This document shows positions 11,050 through 20,982 of a DNA stretch of 64,000 nucleotides, piece by piece. The translations under genes were made by a program, and so were the position numbers. The stretch covers positions 4,154,001 to 4,218,000 of the forward strand of contig JYIP02000005.1 in NCBI GenBank assembly GCA_001051155.2, given 5' to 3'. Under the pieces are notes generated by a model. That model was not told where the DNA came from. It saw only the letters and a list, made by a program, of their open reading frames with translations, and made no database searches. The first letter of the stretch is position 1. Every line of letters starts with the position of its first letter. The DNA is from Chrysoporthe austroafricana (lineage: Eukaryota > Ascomycota > Sordariomycetes > Diaporthales > Cryphonectriaceae).

Positions 11050-14023
11050 CTAGAGCCGCCCATGTCTTGCCTTAAATATGGCCACTTTATCGTCATAGAA
11101 GAGAATCTCCCGTAGTCGCAAGCGAGCCTTGGGTGCTGGCTCTACGAAAGAGTCGTCATCTGAATCGTCGTACGAGTTTTCCGACTGCGTGTCCTCGGGC
11201 TCCGTAGGGCTCGTCGGAGTGCCCTCATCCTGCGATTCCTCGTCGTCATGATCGTCATCCTCCGTGTCATCCTCGTCGGTTGCGTCTTCAACCACAGCTG
11301 GCGCATGATTGATGACAGCGTCGCCGTGGACCAGATTCACCGGCCCGCTGTCCCCACTCAGCTGGGCACCGGTCCCGGTGTCAGACGGCCGATTCTCCAG
11401 AATCTCGAAACATTTGTTCGAGATGCCCACGTAGCAGAGTTGAATCTCGGGTCGGATGGTGATGATGTCCGTCATCTGCATGACCAGCTCTTTGGGTTCG
11501 GGATTGCTAATCACGTGGTCTGCTAGGTACGGAATGTGGAGCGAACGGAGCTGAGGGATGTTGGGTAAACGCTGCAGGAAGGTATGCTGTACAAATGGTC
11601 AGTCAGACGATGTGTCTCTACGTCACCGGGGGTTGGACTTACCCAGTCGCTATAGTCGATGGCCACAGCCAGCTCCCTCAAACTTGACATCCGTCCGCTT
11701 GTGATGTACTGCAGAATCTCACTTGGCAGACACCATGCACGCCACCTGGTGCTCTTGTTGTTGGATCCGCCAAAACCGTTCTTAGCTGAGCTGTCTAGAA
11801 GTAATCTGCGTAGACTGGACCGATGACGCTTGATGGCACCCCTGAAGATGGTATCAATCGTGACAGGAGGCGGGCTATTGCCAGTGCTGCTGCTAGACCG
11901 CCTTCGATCCTGCAGGAACAGCGTTTCAAGAGAATTAGGTGCTAGGGTCTCTCGGATGAAGGTGATGAGAGCCGGTGACGTGACATCCGTGTGAAGACGT
12001 TTCAGATTCAGAGCGTATTGCAAAGGAGCGTTGGGCATTGGCTTGCTGGATGTTGGTGAGATTCCATATCCGGGGACTCGGGGCTGAGGCTGGAACTGCT
12101 TCTTCAGCAATTTCCACAGATTCTCATGCTGGGCACATTCCAGGATGGTTAAGTTGGTTAATACCGTCCAGTCAAAAGCCTTGTTACAGACCTGCATAGA
12201 TAGGGGTACCCTCTCCAGCTCCAGCGTCGTCAGCTTGAGTTTGCCGTCCAGCCTGTCCCTCGCCGGGCATCCTGGTGAGGCGGTACCTGTGGGATCCACC
12301 GTTGACATAGACCCAGATTCCTCATGGGTATCTATGGTAGGGGTCACGTCCGGCTCGGATATCGACGGATTTGCCTCGCCTTCCACAGGAAATGGCGGAA
12401 CGTCCTCTGGTGTAGTAGGCACTTCCGGAGATGCCGTGGGAGGAGTTTGTGGATTGGCCCACTCATCTGACGGCACCGAGGGACGTTCAGAATTTGGCCT
12501 GGAAGGCTTCCGTCGAATGTCGTAGATGCGCCCGACGAGCACGCCGAGGACACCCCCAAGTCTCCTCTCACCAATGCCGCTCTCGCCCGGCCAACGAGCG
12601 TTGTGATCCACCTGCTCGAGTTCTGGACCATCCCAAGTCTGGACAAAATCGTGGTGTATAGCCTTGTTGGAAATGCCCACCCTAAGCTCTTGGAGGCTGT
12701 CTATGGATCGTTCTATCAGCATAGACATCTCGTCGAGATAGGCCAGTTCGTCGATATCCAGGACGGTGAGGCTCTTGAGAGGTGGGAGGACGCTGAAGGT
12801 CGGGTACTCGACGTGATTGTCTGCATAGCTTATGGCAGGTTTGGGGGCCGGATGCGAGGCGGTCGAAGGCAGCGAGATTCCAATCGGGGTAAGGGTGCTG
12901 CCAGCAGGAACCACAGCGGCGGGTGCCGTGGCCGGGCCAGGACTTGACGAGGAGGAAGAAGCGGCACGTGTATCGGAGTTGTCGTGCCATCGAACCCAGA
13001 CACGCTCCAGCATACACTGCCCATTTTCAGAGCTGTCGGGCAGGGAGGCCAGGGCCATAAAAATGTCCGACAGCACCCCTGTGGGCATATCCCAGATGAA
13101 GGTCTCAAGATTCACCATCCTGGACACAGCCAAGGCTACCAAGGTGCCCAGCATCTTGCCACTCTCCTTATTAATGGCATATTCGGAGACCCAGTCGTTA
13201 GGGCCGTTGCCCAAGGAAAACTTGCGGGTGTACTTGGCGTAGTCGTTGCCGGCGAACTTGGCCAGCGGCCCAGGGGTCGTACCCCCATCCCTCCGGAGCC
13301 GCCTTGTAGTGCGTGCGAACGGGCTGCCCAGGCACAGAGTCGACAGACCGTACGTAAGGGCATCGACGCTTTTCACCTCGGTCGTGGTGGTATGAGCATC
13401 GGGCCAGACGATGTCGAAACGGGAGTAGATGTGGGGAATGGCGAGATTGTGAAAGGTTGAGTTGGTCAGGGCCAAAGAGGTGAGGTCGTTGGTATGTGTT
13501 ATCTAGGCAGGAATCAGCAGGGAACAGTTAAGACCGCGGAGGGGGGAAGACGTACCTCCTTCACGATCAAACGAAGGACGTCGACAGGCAGCTCGAGCAG
13601 AGTCAGAGGCTCAGTGCGCGGAGTCAGCTGGTCCCAGTCAGGGTCCTTACTCCTCAAGTACTCGGATATGATGGAGTTGTCCGGGTCGAACTCGACGCCG
13701 GATATAGCATCATGGGAGTAGAGCTCGGATATATGTCTAGGGTTCTTGTTTAGGTCCAGGTGCTCGTCCACGTCCTCGGGGGTGAGCTCTGGATCTGGGG
13801 GCTGCTGGTCCTCGGGATAGGGATAGGAGGGCGATGGCGGTTCGTAGTCCATGTTGCCGCTGCTGTGTTCGTAGTCGAGTCTGTACTCGCCGGCGTGGAT
13901 CTCCGGGTCGTAGGCATCGTCATCGCTGCCGTGACCATCTACGTCGTCGTAGTGCCCGTGGTCTTCTGGACGATGCGGGGGGTAGTCCTCAAATGCGTTG
14001 CCGAAATGATGGCTGTGGTCCAT
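11050..14023 (-). CDS. F-box domain protein
   Basis: Probable substrate receptor of an SCF-type ubiquitin ligase. Three exons: 14023-13556, 13502-11643 and 11586-11050; introns of 53 bases (GTACGT...CTAG) and 56 bases (GTAAGT...ACAG), both phase 0. Product 954 aa. I start at the ATG for MDHSHHFGNAFED; the frame stays open upstream but without another ATG. The order is an acidic, histidine- and proline-rich N-terminus (1-135), an F-box spanning the first intron (about 140-185, LLELPVDVLRLIVKEV then TNDLTSLALTNSTFHNL), a long region with leucine-rich-like segments, and a very acidic stretch near the C-terminus (DATDEDDTEDDDHDDEES). The substrate is unknown. F-box: high confidence; no closer family recognised. 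Confidence 0.8.
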
Positions 14024-15187
14024 GTTCCCGATCTCTACACCGGCCGGATGCAGTGCGACCTTATGTTGAAGTGCCAAAAGGACGTTGAGGAATTGGCGCG
14101 CGCCTCCGTCCCTGCCGTGTGAGCCGCGTCGCGGGGCAGTCCAGTGGCCTGGTTGCCGTTCCCGCGGAAGGTTGGTGGTCGCTTGTAACAATTAGAGGAG
14201 GTGGAGGCACGTAAGAATTGTAGAGGCAAGACAGAAATAGGCAGGACTAATGACTACAGTGAAAACAGAATTGTGCAGACTGAAAGAGAAGAAGAGAAGA
14301 CAAGTCCAACCGGTTCGAGGGGCGGCAGTGGAAGTCAGGCAAGTCGTCGTTGGTAGGTTGGGATGGAGTATGGAGGTCTGGGATGGAGAAGTACAGCCAC
14401 CAGGTCCAGGTCCAGGCCCAGACGTCTTTGAATCGTGGTTGGACCCTGGCACGGCCTGGCATGCGCAGCCAGCACCTCGAAGGCTGGGGGCCGCCATTCG
14501 GGAGGGCGTGCGTGACCAGCATCCACTAGAGCTTTCAACGCACCCTGCTTTACTAGGGTGGCACGGGTGGTTGCTAGGTAGTTAGCGCCAAGGACAGGCC
14601 ATGCTGCCGTACCGCGGCAGGGGTCTGCGAACCACCACATACATGTGCACATGCAGATACATGGAGGATGATCGTGCTATGCTACTGGGCACTACGGCGG
14701 CAGCCTACCTCAGCTCACAACATGGAGATGGAGGCTCTCTGAGTCAGGAGCCCCGCCCCATGGCTACCCCCCAGGCCTTCCCAAGGCCTGCAAATCCAAT
14801 CTGCAGTTGAATGAATCTCTCCCTGCCGTCCGCGGAAACGATCTGACGCGGGGATGTACGGTGGCACGGGTGGCAACTTGTCGTATCCTTGTCCGCTCCG
14901 CGAGTCAAAGTCGGGTGAGCGCCTGGATACCTCGCCACTGCTAGCCACCTACCTAGGTGCCACGTGCCAGGGCCTGATATGTACATTGCAGCTGGATGTA
15001 TTCGATGAGCAGAGCGTATTATTATATTCTATTCTGTCCGGACTTGCGACGGAGATGAGTCTTTTCTTCTCAATGCGGTCGTCGCCGCTGGACCGCTTCA
15101 TCTTGCCATACATGACAACACCGGCTGGGACCCTTTTCCCCAAGCTACATCATATTCTGCGAACACTGAGAGCCGCCATCGTCAGTC
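14024..15187. other. intergenic, upstream of F-box gene
   Basis: A 1.16 kb stretch between the start of the F-box gene and the stop codon of RAD17, both on the minus strand. It should hold the F-box gene promoter and leader and the RAD17 3' end. A hairpin with 8-base arms and a CCC loop lies at 14772-14790. No additional gene is supported. Confidence 0.6.
14772..14790. repeat. short hairpin, 8-bp arms
   Basis: CAGGCCTT (14772-14779) and AAGGCCTG (14783-14790) are exact inverted arms around a CCC loop. No T-run follows. Function unknown. Confidence 0.35.
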
Positions 15188-17935
15188 TCAATCATCGTCC
15201 TCGATGTCATCATCGCTCAGCACCAACTTGTGGACCTGGAGGCTGCTGATCATGGATCCCTCGCTCTGGTCGCTTCGTGACTTGATCGCTGTGGTCTGCT
15301 TCTTTCTGGGTGTCCTGCCCTCTGTGGGTTTGTCCGTGGCCCATCCCTCTCCTGCAGGCCCGGCAACCTCCTCGCCTTCCTCGTCTAGCTCTTCGTCCAC
15401 CGGTGCGCCTATGCCTTGGAATGACACTACCTTTTCCAAGTCACGGAGGCCCAGCGAATACAACGACGTTCGACGGTGTCGCATCATCTGTGCCATGTAT
15501 GGCAGTCGCTCTAGTATCATCTCCTGGCGCGCCGATGTGCCTAGAGAGAGAAGCGGTGACGCTTCGTCGTCTGGACGATCGGCAGCGGACCTGGGCTGGA
15601 TCTTGGATGCATACTTCTGTTCGATGCGATTGCCCACCCAGTCGCCGACGCTACTTGCTTTCTTCTTACGAAAGGCAGAAGCGCCAGCCGGAGTGTTCTG
15701 GTCGATGTGCTGCAGAGTCAATCCCGAGGCGGTATCCTCCCCCTTTAGCATTTTGGATGCCCACAGGTCCACGACGCCCTCTAGCTCTTCTTTCGTCCTC
15801 CAGAGCTTGATACTCGTAGGGTAGAACATTTTGAAAGTGTCACCGCTTCTGCCGGTCGAGGTGCTCTTACGCTTCACTGGGTGCGGTAGAGAGAAAAGCA
15901 GCCCGCGGACGGCCACCTCGAATGCCATCTCGTCTTGGCGGAGGACATGACTGCCCTGGTCTCTCCCACTGCCGGTAAAGCCCTTTCCGCCAAAGAAAAT
16001 ATCCCAGGATGGATTCAGGAGATCGCTGTCCGATAGGTACTCCATGCATCCGTTAATGTAGTCTACCGACGAGTCTGTACCAGCGGCGCTGGTCCGGTCG
16101 CAAGACAGAACATAGTTTTCATGCAAAGCCGATATAAAAGTAGATGTGTCTGTGCCTGTCTCGTCAATCAGGGTGTCTATCGAGACTTGGGACCGCTTGT
16201 CTCGACTCATGCGGCGCAGATGTGGGGGTAGGGCTTCTGCCAGCACTTCTTCGGATCCTGGAGCATAAGGCTGCTCGTCCCTCTTGTTGTACACGACTTT
16301 ACCGACAGCGTGAAATATCCCAAGGCTAGACTCGCGTTGCGAGATCAGCTCGAGGCTCTGCTGCTCTCCCCTCGTTAGGGCCTGTTCCTTGCTGGCCTTC
16401 TTGGTTTTGGTGAATGTGACTTTCGAGCCCCAGTCTGCGTCGTCGTCGCCTTTGAGGCATAGAAATTCGAGTGACGAGACGGCGTTCCTGATATCTCCTA
16501 TCTCGCCAAGCCTCTTGAGCACCTGTGGCCCAGGTGTTCGTCGCCGCCCGGATACCCTTGCTTCCTTCTTCACCACAAGCTCCAAAGCCCTGGCCAACAG
16601 GGTTGGGGCAACGTCATTGAATTCAATGACACCAACGCCGGGATGGCGGAGAATCTCGGCTCCCAGGAGACGGTGCGCTGTGAAGCTGTCTGCAGAAGCT
16701 GAAGTCGTGGTCAAGAGTGTCTCAGAGATGATCATTACCACCGGTATGATGGGGTCTGTAGCCGGATCCAGGCCGAAAGCCGCCATAGATGGAGTATTAG
16801 TCGCAAGGAACTGCAGCACTGTTCTTCGAAAAGACGTGAGAGCATTCCCGGACCGCAAAAACGTGTTCGGAAACTCTTCGATCAAGATGACCCTTCTGCG
16901 ATCGTCATCCTGGGTATCTCGGACAGTCTTGTCCGCCTTTCCTGATGCCTGGTCGAAGTCACCCTCGTCAAACTCAAGCTGCCCAAACCTGCGTCCTCTG
17001 CCCATGAACTCTTCGAATTGTGCCGAGGAGGACTGTGTCCCCAGACTCGAGCCAGAGACACTGCCGGGGTTCCTCCACTCGAGAATCTCGAATCCCATAT
17101 CTTTAGACAGAAGCTGCATCGTGGTTGTCTTTCCCGTGCCGGCGGAGCCTTTCAGGACAAGCAGACGCTGGCGCAGGCGACCGCCCAAGACATCCTCAAG
17201 CCACCTCCGCACATCCGCCACCTTCTTCTTGTGAACGACAAGCTCGTCCAGATTCTCGGGACCGAAACGCTCAGACCAAGGACGCTGATCGCTACCCTCG
17301 CCAGATGCAGCCGAGAGGTTTCGCGAAGGTCGCAGGAACATCCGGCCTGCCGTGTTAGCAGCTGGAGCCGAAGCGCGGTCCGGATCCGAGTGGTCTCTCG
17401 ACCGCTTCTGTGCCTTCTTCCCCACCAGACTTGTGCCTGAAACCCTGTGCACGCCTATGTCCTCATCGTCATCTTCAGAAAGCGGGTCGCTGGTTATGTC
17501 GAGGGCTTGGACATCAGGCCTGCTGGGGTGACCATTGGACTTTGGTTCCGTTTTGACCTTCTGGGACTGCTTGGAGAAGAGAGTTCTGATGTTGGCGGAC
17601 TTGCCCTTCTCGTCTATGGGCTTTCTTGGCTTCGCAGGGCTCTGGCTGGGGCTCTTGGACGGTGGCGGCCTGAAGTGGCCGGACCGAGTGGGAACAGCAG
17701 GAGCGCTCCGGGTGGGAGCCGCACGAGAGGAGCGCGTGGTATTGCGCAGCGGGGTGGGAGACTCGGGAGCAGGGGAGTCGTCATTGTCGGGGCGGCTAGA
17801 CCTGTCTTTGATATCTGGCGACGAAAAATAGTAGTTGAGGCTGTTCTTCTTCAGGGGGCTCGGCCTCTCACCCCGATCGTCGTCGTCGCCGCCGACAGCG
17901 GTCCGCTTGCGACGCTTTGCAGGCGGCGGCGCCAT
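15188..17935 (-). CDS. RAD17: checkpoint clamp loader RAD17 (Rad24 in budding yeast)
   Basis: Large subunit of the Rad17-RFC complex, which loads the 9-1-1 clamp onto damaged or stalled DNA and so activates ATR-type checkpoint signalling in the nucleus. One exon, 915 aa, ATG at 17935. The N-terminal 210 residues are disordered and basic, with a KRRKR nuclear signal at 8-11. Next comes the signature WSERFGPENLDELVVHKKKV (about 220-239). The AAA+ core follows, with Walker A GSAGTGKTT (263-271) and a Walker B-like strand in VILIEEFPN. The C-terminus is acidic (LSDDDIEDDD). A degenerate PCNA-binding-like motif lies at 30-37 (KNSLNYYF). It is divergent from RAD51, with 568 bases between start codons. 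Confidence 0.93.
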   Translation of the reverse strand: MAPPPAKRRKRTAVGGDDDDRGERPSPLKKNSLNYYFSSPDIKDRSSRPDNDDSPAPESPTPLRNTTRSSRAAPTRSAPAVPTRSGHFRPPPSKSPSQSPAKPRKPIDEKGKSANIRTLFSKQSQKVKTEPKSNGHPSRPDVQALDITSDPLSEDDDEDIGVHRVSGTSLVGKKAQKRSRDHSDPDRASAPAANTAGRMFLRPSRNLSAASGEGSDQRPWSERFGPENLDELVVHKKKVADVRRWLEDVLGGRLRQRLLVLKGSAGTGKTTTMQLLSKDMGFEILEWRNPGSVSGSSLGTQSSSAQFEEFMGRGRRFGQLEFDEGDFDQASGKADKTVRDTQDDDRRRVILIEEFPNTFLRSGNALTSFRRTVLQFLATNTPSMAAFGLDPATDPIIPVVMIISETLLTTTSASADSFTAHRLLGAEILRHPGVGVIEFNDVAPTLLARALELVVKKEARVSGRRRTPGPQVLKRLGEIGDIRNAVSSLEFLCLKGDDDADWGSKVTFTKTKKASKEQALTRGEQQSLELISQRESSLGIFHAVGKVVYNKRDEQPYAPGSEEVLAEALPPHLRRMSRDKRSQVSIDTLIDETGTDTSTFISALHENYVLSCDRTSAAGTDSSVDYINGCMEYLSDSDLLNPSWDIFFGGKGFTGSGRDQGSHVLRQDEMAFEVAVRGLLFSLPHPVKRKSTSTGRSGDTFKMFYPTSIKLWRTKEELEGVVDLWASKMLKGEDTASGLTLQHIDQNTPAGASAFRKKKASSVGDWVGNRIEQKYASKIQPRSAADRPDDEASPLLSLGTSARQEMILERLPYMAQMMRHRRTSLYSLGLRDLEKVVSFQGIGAPVDEELDEEGEEVAGPAGEGWATDKPTEGRTPRKKQTTAIKSRSDQSEGSMISSLQVHKLVLSDDDIEDDD

Positions 17936-18503
17936 CTCGAGGTGGACGAGCCGGGTCGAGCCGGTGGCATAGCATCTGCCAAGACGGAGTGAGGAGGAAC
18001 AAGGCGGCTACGCGTATCAATCACAAGACATCGTCGCGAATCTTGCAATGTGCGTCGTGGAAAGACACGCACGGCTGCACGACAGAGGCCGGCGCCGCGG
18101 TTCGTAGTGGAGTTCGAGGTACCCGCCAGACCCAGATCTGAGGCCTGCGCACGCTGCCGTCAGTGCAGCTAGCAGGGATGACACGGGCACAGGCCACTGG
18201 GCCCCATAGAATCCAGCGGCAGCTGCCTGGGAGCTGCACGTTGGAGCATGTGATCTGGCGTTGATAAGTCGCGGTCGCCTTCCGAAAAGCGCGTCTATCG
18301 CCTGCATCGCGTCAGAGGTCCAAAAGTCAACAACACCTTGTACTCAGCCTTTTTGCTGCACAATCCGCCTATCAGCCCGTCTGGCGTCGCCACTGGGATT
18401 CCGGTTCTAGGAAGACACAAAGATTGTTCAATTCTCGTTTTCTTCTGCTCCCTTTCCCCCTCTCCCCCTCCGTAGATTGATTACCCCCTCAAAGCGCGTG
18501 GCC
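17936..18503. promoter_or_regulatory. shared RAD17/RAD51 divergent promoter region
   Basis: These 568 bases separate two start codons reading outward, so both promoters must lie here. One ACGCGT box (the MluI cell-cycle box bound by MBF in yeasts) lies at 18010-18015, 75 bases upstream of RAD17. A pyrimidine-rich stretch lies at about 18437-18470, just before the RAD51 ATG. The box sequence also occurs by chance elsewhere in this GC-rich window, so its function is unproven. Confidence 0.5.
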
Positions 18504-19707
18504 ATGACCCAGAGCGAGGAGTACGATGAGGCCCAGAATGGCGACGAGGGCATGACTGGCCCTGGAGCCCCCACGCCACTGCAGGCTCTTGAGGTGAGCA
18601 GTCGAGACGTCTCTCTCCGCATATTACCTATATCTTTCCAGCAGCTCACCGGCCTTGGTGGATAGGGCGTGGCCGGCCTCACCAAGCGCGACATCCAGCT
18701 AATTGTCGATGGCGGCTTCAACACTGTCGAGTCTGTTGCCTACACCCCACGCAGGGTCCTGGAGCAGATCAAGGGTATCTCGGAGCAGAAGGCTGGAAAA
18801 TTCCTGGCAGAAGGTATGGTATCTTCCCCTGCTATCCACCGCCGCGGCTCGTTCCCCCCGCTCATCAGCTCACGCTGCCGTCCGCACAGCATCCAAGCTC
18901 GTGCCCATGGGCTTCACCACCGCCACTGAGATGCACCAGCGCCGCAGCGAGTTGATCTCCATCAGCACCGGCTCCAAGAATCTCGACACCCTGCTTGCCG
19001 GTGGTATCGAGACCGGCAGCGTCACCGAGATCTTTGGAGAGTTCCGCACCGGCAAGTCTCAGATCTGCCACACCCTTGCCGTCACCTGCCAGCTGCCCTT
19101 CGACATGGGTGGCGGCGAGGGCAAGTGCCTATACATCGACACCGAGGGCACATTCCGGCCTGTGCGCCTGCTGTCCGTCGCCAACCGCTTCGGGCTTTCT
19201 GGCGAGGAGGTTCTCGACAATGTGGCCTATGCGCGAGCTTACAACTCGGACCACCAGCTGCAGCTCCTCAACCAGGCCGCCGCCATGATGTGCGAGACCC
19301 GCTTCTCCCTGCTCGTCGTTGACTCGGCCACCGCGCTGTATCGGACGGACTTTCTGGGCCGTGGGGAGCTCAGCAACCGGCAGACTCACCTCGCTAAGTT
19401 CATGCGCACCCTGCAGCGGCTTGCCGATGAGTTCGGCATCGCCGTGGTCATTACCAACCAGGTCGTCGCCCAGGTCGACGGTGGCCCCTCCGCCATGTTC
19501 AACCCTGACCCGAAGAAACCCATCGGAGGCAACATCATTGCTCACGCCTCTACTACCCGCATCAGCCTGAAAAAGGGCCGCGGCGAGACCAGAATTGCGA
19601 AGATCTACGACTCCCCCTGTCTGCCTGAGAGCGACTGCTTGTTCGCCATCAGTGAGGAGGGAATTTGCGATCCGTCGCCTAAGGACGTGGAGAAGATGAA
19701 TAACTAG
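18504..19707 (+). CDS. RAD51: RAD51 recombinase (MEI-3/UVSC orthologue)
   Basis: ATP-dependent strand-exchange protein of homologous recombination. Exons: 18504-18593, 18666-18813 and 18890-19707; introns of 72 bases (GTGAGC...ATAG) and 76 bases (GTATGG...ACAG), with phases agreeing. Product 351 aa, normal for the family. The splice sites are fixed by homology: LQALE joins [11 protein letters not shown], and FLAE joins [14 protein letters not shown]. Residues 31-85 form the helix-hairpin-helix N-terminal domain. The core has Walker A GEFRTGKS (129-136) and Walker B LLVVDS (about 219-224). The DNA-binding loop 2 region ([19 protein letters not shown]) is intact. The first ATG is taken as the start. 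The gene is divergent from RAD17. Confidence 0.96.
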
Positions 19708-20982
19708 CCGTCGCGGAGGACGACGGAGGGTGGGGGGCTCGTCTTTTTGGGGTTTGCATGCTACATCTGACATAGATTATGTGGAAGCTTGCCGCCGGTA
19801 TTGAGCTCCTAGCGGTAGTTACAACGCACTTTGCATGCTTGGTTGTGATTCTCTGATTGAAAATCTGGTTGGGCTTATTTGGCTTCTTCTGGTGTGGTAG
19901 CTAGGCGTTATTGAGTTTTGCTTTGGCCCTTTGCAGCCTCACATTATAGCACAGATACAGAAAATAGAGGCGCAAGGAGGCGCAAGGAGCGCCCTTTTAT
20001 TCACAAACAAGCTGAGTGCCTTCGCATACACCCTGGTCTGGCGCGAAGCTTGACAGGGCAGCCTTGGCTTGATAAGTACTCCAGTGGGCGGATTCTGGAC
20101 TATCTCGCTGCTCAAAACTTGCGTTGTGGTGTTGAAATACGGCGAGGTCCGGAACTGTATCCCAACACTGTCAATTTTCACAAGCAATGAGAGAGCGTAG
20201 TCCCAGGCTGGTCTATTGCCTATGCCGCTACATCCGCAGGGTTTAGATATTAAGGGTCGGCATCCTGTCAAGACAACCTTGGAAAGGCATTCAAGAACTC
20301 TCGGGAACATGCCTTTCTCATAGCGTACGGGAACGTCGTGGTCAACCGGAACTCAGCTTGAAAGACAAGACCCGATCACCGCGAGCAAGTCCTTTCCGAC
20401 ACGAGCGGCATCGGGTTTCCTGCTCTTGCGACCTTGAAATACAAACTTGTGTAGGTGCGAGGTTAGATGTAGCTAGGAAGATCGTTGCATTCAGGATGCG
20501 AGTCCTATATTCCGTTTGTCACTATGTCTGTGGGGAGGTAGGACTCAACGCCAGCAAAACCAAAGCCCTCCTGCCAAGTCATGTCCCGTCCTGTGCTGGT
20601 AGACCCAGGTCCTATTCCCATCAAATTGCTGACATGCATAATTACGCCCGTGACCTTAGAAGGATATAATAGAGATGATGCGAGACGCTTCTTCAAAATC
20701 AAATGGATCTGCTGTTAACAGCACAGGAAGTGGGGGAAAGTCTATACTCGATGCTATGATGCAGGTCAACGAAGGAAGGGAACGTCGACGATCTCTAGAT
20801 CGCCATCAAGTAGTCAACCACAACCGAAACTCGGGCTGCGATTACCACGCAGCGCAGCTCACCAACCAACCTCCTGGAAGTACGGAAGTCGGGCTTCCTG
20901 GGTGTCGTAGGCTTCAGGAAAGCCTGCTAGTGCGAGGCGTTTGTTCCGTGGAAGCCACCGTCACACTCCGAACAGGTTGCGC
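19708..20982. other. intergenic, RAD51 to RING gene (convergent)
   Basis: A 1.27 kb convergent stretch holding the 3' ends of RAD51 and the RING gene. A short direct duplication of the nine-base word GGCGCAAGG lies near 19971-19990. No reading frame here shows protein-like composition or a known domain, and I see no RNA gene. Confidence 0.55.
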
